Assembly (NCBI GenBank): GCA_012931725.1
Contig: CM022951.1
Location: 11,121,968 to 11,185,967, forward strand
DNA: 64,000 nt
From: Litsea cubeba
Lineage: Eukaryota; Streptophyta; Magnoliopsida; Laurales; Lauraceae
Direction of reading: 5' to 3'
Within the stretch, counting starts at the first letter, position 1. Each line of letters starts with the position of its first letter. Of the stretch, positions 1-10,960 are shown piece after piece. The translations under genes were made by a program, and so were the position numbers. Below the pieces are notes generated by a model. That model ran no database searches. It worked only from the letters and a program-made list of their open reading frames with translations, and had not been told where the DNA came from.

Positions 1-1515
1 CAGGGCACGAGCCTCTTTTTCTAGTTATTCTTATATATTATATGCGTACTAGTATTTACGGAGCACCGTACTCAGCCCTGGCTTAAAATACAAATACATT
101 AAAATATTAGGGTATTTGAAAATTGAAATATAAAAAAAAAATTAAAAATAAACTCAAGACAAACAAATTTATATTTATCACTGCTACCATCTCAGGAAAA
201 CAGTAAATGGAGGCTTTCTTTTCATTGAGTACATGCTACTGTGATGTATCACAGTTTACAGTGTTTGTTGAATTGCATTCTGTAATAGAAATCTACTGAG
301 CTCCTTACAGCTAACCTAATTGTTTGCAAGGTAGAGTTAAGTAAAATGCAAAATAGAGTATTAAATCAAGAAAAAAAAATATACCGGAGGGAGTTGGTTA
401 TAAAAGCACAAAAAGAAAAAAAAAAGGCTATTTTTAATTGCACAAAATGAAAAAAATAATGCTTTACTCCCATCTCCCTCCACTTATTTTTCATCTTGAT
501 TTGGCACTCAATTTCGATTCACTTTACTCCACACTACAAACAAATAGGAGAAGATGAGGCAGGCTTCCTAACACCTTTTTACTGAGACTTCTACCACTTG
601 TTGAATGAGTTTTGGGCAGTTTGTTGTTTGGATTTTTCACTTGATGGCCCATATTATGTTCCAATTTCCAACATTCCCATCCCCGTGGTGTCATCATCTC
701 TGATTTCGCTACGCATTCTTCTTCATGCAAGCCACAAAATGGTGCCTTCAATTGCAGGTTACACAAGCATATGCACGTAAACAAGTAATTATATCCCTAG
801 AACCCCAAGTTTAATTGGTAGCAAAACTGGATCCAAAGTCAGAGCAGGGCCAGAGCTGCTTATAATGAAGTGCATTTTCAATGAACATAGGAAAAAAGAA
901 CTAATTTGTTGTTTTGTTTATCCTGTAATTAGGTTAGTGAATGTGTCTACTAAATTATTAGTTTCCTGTTCTCATTTGTGTCGTTTTCAAACAAGCACCA
1001 TCTCTGTTTGTGGATGGAATGTAATGGATAATAGAGAAAGGGGTGCAAATTCAAATTTGATTAAATTTGAATTTTTGAGAACAAACCCCACAAGCTCATA
1101 TTGGTTTAAATAGAGTGCGTATCCTGTGTTGATAACCAGTTACACCAAAAGCTCGAGTTGTTAGTGAACGTCATACCAATGTATATCAACATAAGCAATT
1201 GTATTGCAGGGAACGGAGATAAATGAGCTGAATTGAAATTCTTAAACAGAGGTACATTCACTGCATTTTTTTTAAAAAAAATCAGATTGTATAAAATTGA
1301 AAGCAAATCCAGTGTTGCATGAACTGTATAAAATTACAAAGAGCATTCATTACATACTAGAAATATTGGAAGCTATTTCTTCTCTTTGGATTCTGATCCT
1401 TGTCTTTAAGAAATGGAAGATATTGTTCAGACTCTAACAAGATAATACACCCATCATAAATTGAGCAATTGCATTACAAAAATGAGTCACACAGGTAAAA
1501 GAAAGTTACTTGTTA
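1..1515. repeat. Segmental-duplication flank downstream of F-box copy A
   Basis: Non-coding. This stretch aligns closely with about 44060-46565 (downstream of F-box C, apart from the 935-bp Pack-MULE there) and more loosely with 26312-27137 (downstream of F-box B). The first bases resemble the stretches starting near 36013, 44057 and 48362, all sharing the string cctctttttctagttatt. Short reading frames at 598-780 and 865-1113 are not conserved as proteins between copies. I see no gene here. Confidence 0.8.
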
Positions 1516-1978
1516 CTACATATGTGAAACTTGCAAAAGAAAGTCACACCATTGCAGCTCGATCATGTTCAAAAATGAAGACACCCCTAACTGCAACCGA
1601 AATAACCAATCACCAACCAACAGATTCTTCTCCTTCACACATGATATAGCAGACTCCATACATCTCCAGCCCTCTGCATCGGCTTCCCATGAGAGGCGAG
1701 TATAACTCCTAGGTGGCACCCGAACCTCCCCTGTGGATGAAATAAACAAGATACCAGGAGCAACCACCTCCAACCCTTCTAACCCGCTGCCTTCAAAAAT
1801 GATTTCCAAATTCCTGAGCCGCAAGGAGTGGTTGGCACAGATCTTAGGCAGCCGCATATCACCAAATCTGCATTCTGCAACTCTCAAGTTCTCGGGTATA
1901 TCACACTTGGAGATTAGCATATTGAGTACGTCGTTGTCAATCCTGACATCCTCTAAACAGAGGGTCACAAGAGACTTG
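1516..1978 (-). pseudogene. F-box/LRR protein copy A, C-terminal fragment
   Basis: This is the C-terminal half of a plant F-box/LRR protein, a family of substrate receptors of SCF ubiquitin ligases. The reading frame (about 150 codons) starts at the LRR motif TLCLEDVRIDNDVL and runs to a stop at 1516. It matches the C-terminal halves of copies B (27138-28187) and C (46566-47612). The break at 1978 is exactly the target site ACTTG of the Copia element 1979-8516. The rest of the gene resumes at 8517 on the other side of the element. Unlike copy C, this copy keeps the Gln codon that extends the C terminus. It cannot encode a full protein as it stands. Confidence 0.9.
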
Positions 1979-2408
1979 TGTTGATAACAAGAATCTAGAA
2001 AACCTTAATCAAACAAGATTCTCCATATCAAATCATCGAGAGATATAATGCGGAAACATACCTTGATCCATTGAGGAAGTTGTTCATAGGTTGTTAATCT
2101 TCCAATCCAATATGGCTACCCAGAGAAACCCTCTTGATTCTTTCTGATGATGGGATGTCAGAGAGAATAGGAATTCACCATATGAGTTGGGGACCATAAC
2201 CCTAATATATAATAATTAGATTATCATAGATTTTACTATTTCTAATTTGGCCCCTCATCAAATTAGAAATAGCATTCTGGTATCTATACATTAATCCCAT
2301 GACAATAATACCTTAAGCCTTAAAACTTTAAGTCTTATTTAGATCACTTCAATTTAGGCTTAACCAAAGATAACATAATACATTTAATATTTACATGTGT
2401 GGCTCATT
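1979..2408 (-). repeat. Copia-1 3' LTR, truncated at inner edge
   Basis: Aligns with the right LTR at 8075-8516 from TGTTGATAACAAG up to the shared acatgtgtggc. The last ~30 bp of the LTR (present at 8487-8516) are missing. Integrase-coding sequence follows at once, marking a deletion that removed the PPT and the pol 3' half. Confidence 0.88.
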
Positions 2409-2649
2409 TCTCATGAATGAGAAATAGGTACCCATAGCGAGAGTAATCGTCTATGAATGATATGAAATATTGTTGGTCATTCCAGGAAGCCATAGGGAAT
2501 GGTCCACAGATATCTGTGTGTATCAATTCTAAAACGTTTGTAGTTCTATTGGCACCTAATTTGTTTATTTTGGTCTGCTTCCCCTTAATGCAATCAATAC
2601 AAATATCAAAGTCTGTAAAGTCAAGGGAATCTAAAATCACATCAGACAC
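2404..2649 (-). pseudogene. Copia-1 integrase N-terminal fragment
   Basis: The frame contains the Copia integrase start motif HTDICGPFP and the following FIDDYSRYGY, the region of the first catalytic Asp of the DDE core. It stops where the truncated LTR begins. The second and third acidic residues and all downstream pol domains are absent, so no integrase activity can remain. Upstream (towards 2750) the frame runs into the GAG-pre-integrase and protease region with interruptions. Confidence 0.85.
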
Positions 2650-3307
2650 AAGTCGCTCAACTCTAGTTTTAGAGATGCGACCTAAGCGTTTGTGCCATAA
2701 TGTGGCTGAATTTTCTTTAAAATTTGCGTTTAGTACCTCGTGATTCTACATGCAAGGATTCATTATAAGAAACTTAATTGTATCAAGCAAATATAAGTTG
2801 TCATATACACATAGAGAACCAGTTCCAACAACATTCGAATTTATAGATAAACTGAATTGATTGTTTCCAAATGAACAAAAATAACCTAACTTGTCCAATA
2901 AAGAAACTGAAACCAAATTCCATCTAAAAGACGGTACAATAAAAGTATCTAATAAATCCAAATAATAATCAGTTTTTAATAACAACCTAAAATGCCCTAT
3001 TGCCTCTACTTCTATCGAGTTGCCATCGCCCACAAAGATGTGTCTTTCAGCATCACTTGGCTTTCGGCAGCTCAGGCAACGACCCTACATAAAAACACTG
3101 ATGTGAGTAGTAGCACCAGAATCTAACCACCACATGTTTCTAGGTACTGAAGCTAAATTTACCACAGAACAAACCAAAGTAAGAAATGTACCGTTCTTTG
3201 CACGCTAAGCGTGATACTTGGTACAATCCTTCTTCACATGTCCAGACTTGTTGCAAAAGAAATAACCCTCATTTGCTTGATGTTGTTTCTTTTGGGCTGG
3301 ACCCTTA
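2650..3307 (-). pseudogene. Copia-1 zinc knuckle, protease and pre-integrase region
   Basis: Reading the minus strand from 3307, a degenerate CCHC knuckle (FFCNKSGHVKKDC, second Cys replaced by Ser) is followed by an aspartic protease motif WWLDSGATTHIS near 3110-3140. A 95-codon open stretch (2746-3033) then matches the usual Copia sequence between protease and integrase (VPSFRWNLVSVSLLDKLGY). Stops separate these pieces. The region continues the gag of 6163-6874 across the nested element at 3308-6162: the bases either side of that element's CCTTA duplication join in frame. Confidence 0.82.
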
Positions 3308-5790
3308 TGTCACGCCCCGAGCCCGAGATTTCACACATCCCGAGGCGCGACACATGCCCGCGTGGAAATTCGAGTCAAACTCATTGACTCTAGGTCCCCA
3401 CGTATGGAATTTACCCACAGGATATCACGTGTGAGGTTTATATTTCTCAATATGCCTGTATAAATCTATCTGATAGATATCTAATTAACATAACACAATC
3501 ATCAAGATATAGAGCATAAGGGTTCATAAGCAATACTTTAAAAGTTCAAGTTTAAGATATAGGAAGAGAAGAAGTAAGTTAGTTAAGTTTACAATCCCAA
3601 AAAGTTAAACAAGTTCATAAAAACTACTACAAAAGATGTGGCAATCCTAGCCACGGTCCATGGGCCATTTAAATGTCCAATCTCATCGTACGGATGTCTA
3701 GAAGACATCATCAGGAGTCCACTCTGCTACGTTATGGAGAGATTCATCTTCCTCAAGGATCTCCGGGGCAGTGGCGTCGATGTATTCACCTGTAACGCTA
3801 AGTGTAGCACCATTAGACTATGCTAAGCAAGACAAACATATACAATCCATATAACATGTATCAAAAGAATAGTCAGACAGGTATAAATCATAAGAAATCA
3901 AGGAATGATCACTAGGCATATCAGTGCATGAATTAGCATGAGACATACGAGTCATAGATAACAGATAAACATATTAACAGGACTAGTTGGCACATCCACA
4001 CAAGCTATGTTCTCTCAAGTTAATCATATAACATGAAATAAATGAGAGCAGAATATCAGAACAGAACAGGGTGGTGCTACTAGGAGACAGAGGTACCCAG
4101 AATTCTCCATCGTAGACCTAGGGTGCCGGTAAACCCTCAGAATAAATTTCCATCTGCAGAGGGCCAGAAGTTTACTAAACCCACACTTAGCCGGGTCCGA
4201 CTTAGATAGGGTCGAAGCTAAGTGGTGCCGACTCATAGAGTGCAATGTACAAACAACATATCAGGTGCAGAACAGTGTTAATCAGATACAGGACAAGACA
4301 TATAATTAACAAAGAATCAGAACTCATTGAGATGTATTGAACAAAGCAAAAAATAAATGTAATATAACAGATGTATAACAGAAAATACATAACTGAACAG
4401 AAGCATGATCAAGTCATACTAGAATACTGGAAACGGAATGCAATGCATGTACATATAGATCATATACGGAATCAAGATGTAATTCAAGCCAAGCCTACGG
4501 TCTTGGGAACATATGTGGTCTTCACCGTCCAACTCGGGTAGTATTAAGAGTTCGACATTATCGGACTACAAGGACCCTTAGCGTTACATAATTTGGATGT
4601 CGAATCCCCTAATAGAACACATTTGGCACGGTTACAATCCGAAGAACACAAGGTCCCTTGTGGGTACGGTTGCTCAATCCATATCCATAATTAAACAAAC
4701 CATCGGTCATGATAAAAGTTCAGGGTGCACATCCTACAGGTCCATCTATCAGGCCAATCAACTAGAACAAGCTACGGTCCAATGTCCGGCTCCTGGAAAC
4801 GTCCATTTGTCATAATTATGTAAAATCCAACATTTATTCTTTTCTATGGTTCAAATCAAATAAAATCACTTTTTGTTTGGCTCTACACATCATGAGCTTT
4901 CCAACGGTATATAGATCTCCAAAAACGGACATACGGTTAAAAAGTTATGGTCATTGGAAAATCTGCATACTGCATGTATCAGGTTCGCTCGAGCGTCCAG
5001 ATGTTCGCTCGAGCGGACCCCAGACAGAGAGCTATTCGCTCGACCGGACCAAAAGTTCGCTCGAGCGAACTCTCCCAGAGAGCCCTTTGCTCGAGCGTTC
5101 ACTCACGCTCGCTTGAGCGAACTGTCAAATCCTGTGTTCCGAAAATCTGAAACTTCTTTATTTCCTTCCAAGCCATTCAAGGCATTCATTCCAGGTTTTA
5201 CACACTACACATGAGTATCTTTGAGCTTCCAAAATGCTCATAAAAACCATCAATAAACCCATATACATTAACAAGAGAAATCATCCACAAAAATCCATTT
5301 TGAGCAAGAGATGAGTATCTAAGCAAGATTGAATACATTCATGAATCAAACAATGAAGCATGCAAATAAACATGTAAGTTTAACTTGCCTTAGGTGCTTG
5401 GAAGCTATCTCACACTCCAAATCCTTTCTAATAAAAAATCTCCAAAAATGCAAGCTCAAATGCCCTAAAAATGGTGAAAACGAAAAAGAATGAAATGAAT
5501 GGGGAAGAAGATGATTCACACACGATTTGTAGCTTTCCAAGGATGAAAGAAATCAAATAAAAATGATTAATGAAGAAAGAGCTTACCAAGAGCAAGAAAA
5601 TGAAGAATGGATGAATGCTTGAGCTTAGGAAATGTAGTCCTTGACCAAGAAGATGGAGAAGATGAAGTGGAGATGCAATCCACTCATGCAAGAACCCTTG
5701 GTTGATGCTAGGAGTGAAGGAAGAAGAAGAATAGAAGAGAAGAATAGCTCCCAGCTGGAATGAAGAAGTGAAAAGAAGAGAAGAAGGAAA
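3308..5790 (-). other. Predicted spliced transcript unit of element 1
   Basis: Candidate exon 1 ends at 5587 (CTTG|GTAAGC). The intron would be 5586-3790 (about 1.8 kb, with the palindrome array). Exon 2 would begin at 3789 after TTACAG. Exon 2 opens a short frame (about 35 codons, VTGEYIDATAPEILEED...) ending at a stop near 3696. Element 2 has an exon at the same place with a similar beginning (ITGP...AP...EE). The function is unknown and the coding status uncertain; this is inference from splice consensus and from the two copies sharing it. Confidence 0.4.
4984..5121. repeat. Tandem array of paired XhoI-core palindromes (element 1)
   Basis: Six near-palindromes of the type TTCGCTCGAGCGAAC occur with cores at 4988, 5008, 5039, 5060, 5090 and 5112. 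Spacings alternate 20, 31, 21, 30, 22, so there are three tandem units of 51-52 bp with two palindromes each. Most deviations are single substitutions (for example CTCGAC at 5039 and CTTGAG at 5112). The array lies within the predicted intron of the element. Confidence 0.9.
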
Positions 5791-5806
5791 AATGGATGGG
5801 TTAGGG

Positions 5807-5815
5807 CTTTTTAAG
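5807..5815 (-). promoter_or_regulatory. Candidate TATA box of element 1
   Basis: Minus-strand CTTAAAAAG within GGCTTAAAAAGCCC lies about 350 bp inside the element's 5' end, followed by AACCC and a pyrimidine-rich leader. The matching position in element 2 carries TATATAA (29394-29400). This is a prediction from position and sequence only. Confidence 0.35.
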
Positions 5816-6162
5816 CCAAAATTTTCCTGCATTGCATGCAAGTCCAGAAATGGACTGAAATCTCTAATAAGGGCCTGGGTTAAATGAATGGGCTGGGAAT
5901 GGGCCTAAATGGATCCGAATCAAATGGGCCAAAGCATGAAAGTTAATGATCATGAAATGCTCTATGCAATGCATTAAAAACCCAAAAGTTTCTAAGTACA
6001 CACTAAAATCCAAAACACTCCAAAAGTCATAATCTACCTAGTAAATGGTCAAACCCCACTAATTCTACCTAATCAAGTCCAATCAAAATCAAAACATCCA
6101 TTAAGCAATTAATCTAAATTAATTAACTCTAAAACGAGGTTAAGGCGGGTCGGGGTGTTACA

Positions 6163-6874
6163 CCTTAGCAGATTCATTATTCTTCCTCTTTTTGCCCTTA
6201 TCCTTAGAGGTGCTAGCCAAATGAGCACTTTCTGTCCGGTCTTGCTTCAATCTCTCTTCCTCTTGCACACAGTAAGAAATGAGCTCATTAAGAGTCAATT
6301 TCTATTTCTGACAGTTGTAACTGACCTTAAATTGACTGTATTGTGCAGGAAGTGATATTAATACCAAATGCACAAGCAAGTCGTCAGACAGCTCGAGCTT
6401 CAGTGCCTTAAGCTTAGAAGTAATATGAGACAATCCCATAATGTACTCCCGTATGTTCCCCTTGCCATTGTACTTCATAGAAATCAAGCTTTGCAAAAGC
6501 GTGCTTATTTCTACCTTATCGTTTTTCACAAAACGCTTTTCAATTTCGGCTAGGAACTCTTTGGCTTTGGTTAGCTTGTCAGATACCGCACCCCTAAATG
6601 CCTCCGGAATGCCACGCTTGATGATCATAAGACTCATGCGATTTGAGCGATCCCACTTCTCAAAGTTCTTCTTTTCATCAAGAGAACTTGCATCCGTAAG
6701 AGAAGCGGGCTGCCCAATCCATAGTGCAAGGTCTAGATCCATGCAGCCGAGAACAATTTCTATGGTCTCTTTCAAATCCTTAAAGTTAGTCTCATTAAGC
6801 ACAAGTATATTGTTGATATTAGCAGATATAGTAGAAACGCTAGCTATAAAGAGAACAAAACAACAAACAGACAA
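6163..6874 (-). pseudogene. Copia-1 gag (UBN2-type) 5' part
   Basis: The minus-strand frame 6874-6302 encodes a Copia Gag of the UBN2 type: KFEKWDRSNRMSL-like region, IKRGIPEAFRG, LLQSLISMKY, and LLVHLVLISLPAQYSQFKVSY near the end. The region 6301-6163 continues with a basic, Lys/Ser-rich stretch (STSKDKGKKRK) out of frame or after stops. It ends at the insertion site of the nested element; the zinc knuckle resumes at 3302. Gag forms the virus-like particle in active elements. Here it is cut in two and cannot yield a complete Gag. Confidence 0.85.
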
Positions 6875-8060
6875 ACATGCTCATATTAATAACCAAATAC
6901 AATAATCAACAAATTCAAACAACGATAAGTCTCGTCTCAAGGTACCTAGCACAACATTAATATCAAGTTTCTAGACAGTAATATTAATTGTAAATGGTAC
7001 TCTTGTTGTAATGATCAAACATTGATAATAATTCATGTCAAATAATAAATCTATCTTTGGATCGACTTATTATTCACATGTAAAACCTTATAATCGTCAC
7101 ATGTTTACCACCACAGGTGTGTATGCAATTTGGCCAAGTATTAACCTTCCTTTGGGCCGACTAAGACCCGCATGAATTTACACACACACACAAACATCCA
7201 ATATTCCTCATGAACAATCTACACAAGAGAGGTCACTTTGGTGACATCTTGTTTCAATTAGCCCATTTAGAATGATGGACTATTTTATTTAACCATAAAA
7301 GATATACCACAAAATATTTGAGTTTGAGTTGAAGAAAACCCTAGGTTTTGTTGCTATGCCGCCCAAACCTCATGCCGCTGAATTAAACTAAAACATAAAG
7401 TAATGAAATAAAATAAAATAAAAAAAGTGACGAACGGCGGCGCAAAACCCATCGACCCAATGATCAGATCTGATATATATATATCAAAACCCATCGACCC
7501 ATGCGCAGATCGACCCATGCGCAGATCGATCCATCTCTTGCATCCATATGTCAGTAACATATACTAAACAAGATGACGCATGCAATCTGTCTAGATTCAT
7601 GTCCCGAGGCAAAAGTTTATCAATAGAATACTCATATTCAAAAAAGATACTAATATGTCTTTCGCTGGAACAGAAGTGAAAAAAAAAAAAAACAAAACAA
7701 AAGCACTTGCACATGTCCCGAGGCGAATGAAAGTCAACACTTTGATTGTCAAATAAACATGTCCTGGACCGTTTGATCAGTAGACACAACATCTTCAACA
7801 TGTGATTGATTGATCGATCAAATCACTCATTAAAGACTAATAACTCATCTCGGATTGCCAGATCTTATCGAAGCATTTAAACACGGATCGATCATGGCAG
7901 AGGATTATACACAAAAGATCTATGTATGTACCATAATTAACTTGATTCCCAATGGCTCAACATACTTTAAATCAAAAAATCTTTAAATCTTAGAATACTC
8001 AAGAGTTGAGATCTAGATTAGAAAGAAAACAATGAATTCCCAATGGCTTAACATGGAGAT
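6875..8060 (-). other. Copia-1 untranslated leader
   Basis: This lies between the primer-binding site and gag. The reading frames here (for example 7354-7560 and 7484-7801) match nothing I recognise, and the sequence is AT-rich with a short (TA) run near 7472. It is probably the leader RNA region of the element. No host gene is seen. Confidence 0.6.
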
Positions 8061-8072
8061 GCTCTGATACCA
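8061..8072 (-). promoter_or_regulatory. Copia-1 primer-binding site (tRNA-Met type)
   Basis: Minus-strand TGGTATCAGAGC lies 2 bp inside the LTR end at 8075. This is the standard Copia site complementary to the 3' end of initiator tRNA-Met, and it fixes the element's orientation as minus. Confidence 0.92.
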
Positions 8073-8074
8073 CT

Positions 8075-8516
8075 TGTTGATAACAAGAATCAAGAAAATC
8101 TTAATCAAACATCCATGTCAAATCATCGAGAGATATAATGCGGAAACATACCTTGATCCATTGAGGAAGTTGTTCACAGGTTGTTGATCTTCCAATCCAA
8201 TATGGTTACCCAGAGAAACCCTCTTGATTCTTTCTGATGATGGGATGTCAGAGAGAATAGGAATTCACCATATGAATTGGGGACCATAACCCTAATATAT
8301 AATAATGAGATTATCATAGGTTTTACTATTTCTAATTTGGCCCCTCATCAAATTAGAAATAGCATTTTGGTATCTACACAAATCCCATGACAATAATACC
8401 CTTAAGCCTTAAAACTTTAAGTCTTAATTAGATCACTTCAATTTAGGCTTAACCAAAGATAGCATAACACATTTAATATTTACATGTGTGGCCCCACATG
8501 ATGGAATTTTCCAACA
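8075..8516 (-). repeat. Copia-1 5' LTR
   Basis: A full 442-bp LTR, TGTTGATAAC...TTCCAACA, highly similar to 1979-2408. It is followed by the target duplication ACTTG (8517-8521) and then F-box copy A sequence. Confidence 0.92.
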
Positions 8517-9099
8517 ACTTGAAACCCCCGAATTCTCCATTGAAATAATAAAGTCCATGTTTTAGAATCAAATGCGATAGCGTTTGGCATTCAAGTAAAG
8601 AAAAAGGAAAAAGCTCCCTAGGAAGGACAAGTGAAAGTTCTTCAACTTTGTGCGTCACGGCGAAATGGACCCATCTGTGTGATGCTATCACTTTATTAGG
8701 ACTAAAGTTATAAACTGATTTCTCGATCTTGAAGCTGCGCACTTTGGGTGCTCTGCGAAGATGCAGGCATTGATCGATTTGCGTGGGTTTCCACTATGAG
8801 AAATCAAGAAAGGAATGCCAAGTCCATAGAGATCTCCATCTCATTGACAAAACGCTAATTCTTGCTGCAAGTTTAACGTGCATGAAAGAGAGGATGTGGA
8901 GAAGAATATCTTCTGGGAGATTGCTGATGCGATCTTGATATTGATATTCTTCATAAACTTTGGAGATTTTCCTCTTCATTCTTCTGCTGTAGAATTCTTG
9001 TTCTATGTTTGAGATTTTCCTCTTCTTACTGCTATGGAATTCATGCTCTTGTCTTGGAGATTCTCCTCTTCTTACTATTGTAATGATCCATTGTTTCAC
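8517..9099 (-). pseudogene. F-box/LRR protein copy A, N-terminal fragment
   Basis: Minus strand from the ATG at 9099. There is a basic N terminus with two KRKIS repeats, then an F-box (DRISNLPEDILLHILSFMHV, about codons 58-77), then the linker common to copies B and C. A stop codon at about 8794-8797 (FS*WKPT where B and C read FSYWKPT) is a nonsense change. The frame then continues to the Copia insertion at 8516. Together with 1516-1978 this makes one gene with two independent lesions. The Athila element starts only 35 bp upstream of the start codon. Confidence 0.88.
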
Positions 9100-9133
9100 C
9101 GGATGATACTGTGAAGCTGTGAATAAGAAGAGA

Positions 9134-10932
9134 TGATGAGTTCACAAAAGATACACTTTCATAGTATTATTTTATGAGTTTTCAAAGATAAAAGAACTCA
9201 AAATACTATTTTTAGCATAAAAATCATAAATTTCCTCCCCATCATGCTTTGCTCATATCTTTCCATTATAGATGGTCATTTGTATGCATATGAGTTCCAA
9301 TGGCTTCCATAGAAAATATGTTAAAAAATACTCTCAATTATGTTAATTTCTCTTTGTAGGTGTTAATTGAAGATTAATTTGAAGATTAAAGTTGAGATTC
9401 AAGAGTTAAAGAGAGTAAGGATAAGTTTGGAAGACAATTGGATAAAGAGATGACAAAGTTAGGCCAACAATAAGAAGAAAAATGAAAGACCTAGGTTGGT
9501 ATTTTGACCATATCTTTTTACTCGGGTGTCCGATTGAGGTGATCTCAGAAGCTTTGGAAAGCTTGTTCTAAGATCTACAAATCATATTTCACGACACTTT
9601 TCCCAATTCGGACGTTTCGGGGGTCAAAATCGCATATCAATCTGGGAACTGTTTTCTAACTCGAGAATAACATTCATATGTTTATATTTTCATTCTTGTC
9701 TAGTCCCACATCGGAAAGAAATCAAAAGAAAGCAAGGCAAATGTTTCTATAAAAGGAATGGAGCTCTAAGCATTAAATATAAAAGCAAGGAGAGCCCCCT
9801 CCTCTTTACTTAAGCTATTCATGTGTAATTGAGAGCAATTGTAAAGAGAAAGTGAGGAAAGCTTTCTAAAAATTGAAGATTTGGAATGGAAATGAAAGCT
9901 TTATCTTCTCCAATGGGTGGCTAATCCCTTTGATTGGATCTTCTAGGTGAAGCTAAGTTGATCCTATTCCTTTTGCTTATGCTCTTTATTTTAATTCCCT
10001 TGTTTATGTTCTTAATATGTTAGAATAGATTTTTCTTCATTGCATTGTGCAACCTTCCATGCTTAGTTTCTATATTAGCATTCTTTTTACTATCTATGCT
10101 TAGGTTTGATAAATCATGCTTAGGAGTTAATATCTTTTCTTGGTTTATGCTTACTTTTGATAGATAGTCATTAGGAATCTATTCTTTTATGAAGGGAAGA
10201 AAAATTTTAGCTATTAGATTGTTAATTTTTATCTTAGAGCTTTTAAAGTTATATTTTCCAAATCTAAGCATTGATTTGTAATTAGATTTGAGTAATCTTT
10301 TTTGGGAAAAAAGAAGAGCATTAGTGTTGGATTAGTGTCACTTAGTGGATTCTAGATGATTCAATCATCCATTAGTATTGCTTGTTTCTTGTTTTATTTA
10401 CTTTAGTTTGATTCTATTCACTTTCTCACACACTTATTCACTTGTTTTGATTCTCACACTCCATTTCTCTATTCACACCATTAATTATACATTTGATTTT
10501 ACACTACTTTAGCATATTTCTTTTTCTCTATCCACTCATTTTCTATCTTTCACTTGTTATTTTCACACACTTATTCTTTTGATCTATCTAACATTTCTTC
10601 ATTGTTCTTGTATTAACCTTGTTATTATTTTTTTTTTTTTTGTCATTAACTTTGTTACTAACTTGTTACTTAGCTTGTTCTCACTTGACTTTTTCTATTT
10701 TTACTAACATCTTTTTGTTATCTAGTTCTTGTTTTCTTTTAGTTTGTATTTTTTTATTTTCGTTGTTATATATATATTTTTTTTTTGTTTCCATTGTTAG
10801 CTATATTTGAGTTGATACTCCTTTTCATTGATCATTGTTAGTTTCCTTGTAACAATCCTTGTGGGAACGATATTCGGACTTCCATAGTCTATATTACTTG
10901 AGACAACCGTATACTTGCGGAAATCGCCATCA
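9134..10932 (+). repeat. Athila 5' LTR
   Basis: 1799 bp, TGATGAGTTC...GCCATCA. Highly similar to the right LTR. The right copy lacks about 45 bp present here near 9916-9960 and has scattered substitutions and homopolymer differences, so the insertion is not brand new. Confidence 0.95.
9748..9755 (+). promoter_or_regulatory. Athila LTR TATA box
   Basis: TATAAAAG inside the left LTR, with CTATATAAGG at the matching site of the right LTR near 19987. The position, about 615 bp into a 1.8-kb LTR, suits the U3/R boundary. Confidence 0.55.
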
Positions 10933-10939
10933 AGTTTTT

Positions 10940-10960
10940 TGGCGCCGTTGCCGGGGATTG
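10940..10960 (+). promoter_or_regulatory. Athila primer-binding site (tRNA-Asp type)
   Basis: TGGCGCCGTTGCCGGGGATT begins 8 bp after the left LTR. This is the site usual for Athila/Calypso-like elements. Confidence 0.88.

Larger units (their letters stand above)
3308..6162 (-). mobile_element. TGT...ACA element 1 (2855 bp) nested in Copia-1 gag
   Basis: The ends on the plus strand are TGTCACGCCCCGA (3308) and TCGGGGTGTTACA (6162), imperfect inverted repeats, with the 5-bp target duplication CCTTA at 3303-3307 and 6163-6167. No long protein frame is present. Read on the minus strand, the order is a TATA-like box, a pyrimidine-rich leader, a candidate splice donor, a palindrome array (4984-5121), a splice acceptor and a short GC-richer exon. 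The copy at 28992-31525 has the same order and matching ends. TG...CA ends and a 5-bp duplication fit a solo LTR of a long-LTR retrotransposon; a non-autonomous element with short inverted ends is the alternative. Confidence 0.85.
1979..8516 (-). mobile_element. Copia-1: Ty1/Copia element inserted in F-box copy A
   Basis: An LTR retrotransposon lying on the minus strand. The outer ends are TGTTGATAAC (1979) and TTCCAACA (8516), with a 5-bp duplication ACTTG at 1974-1978 and 8517-8521. It has a 442-bp 5' LTR at the right, a tRNA-Met-type primer site, gag, a zinc knuckle, a protease and the start of integrase. Reverse transcriptase, RNase H, most of integrase and the inner edge of the left LTR are missing: sequence passes directly from LTR to integrase near 2404. 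A 2855-bp element is nested in gag at 3308-6162. Only the LTRs and gag-side proteins remain, so the element is non-autonomous. Confidence 0.92.

Noticed and set aside
1733..1984. Plus-strand frame antisense to F-box copy A (also 27415-27627 and 46708-46980)
   Set aside because: A shadow of the F-box coding strand in all three copies; conservation is explained by the real gene.
4984..5121. Palindrome arrays as a CRISPR array
   Set aside because: Eukaryotic context, no cas genes, and the units are tandem repeats inside a transposable element with similar, not unique, spacers.
5428..5841. 137-codon minus-strand frame in element 1
   Set aside because: Follows pyrimidine-rich leader sequence, crosses a likely splice donor, and is not conserved in element 2.
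10619..10810. Hydrophobic frame in the Athila LTR (also 20746-21033)
   Set aside because: T-rich LTR sequence; length differs between LTRs because of indels.
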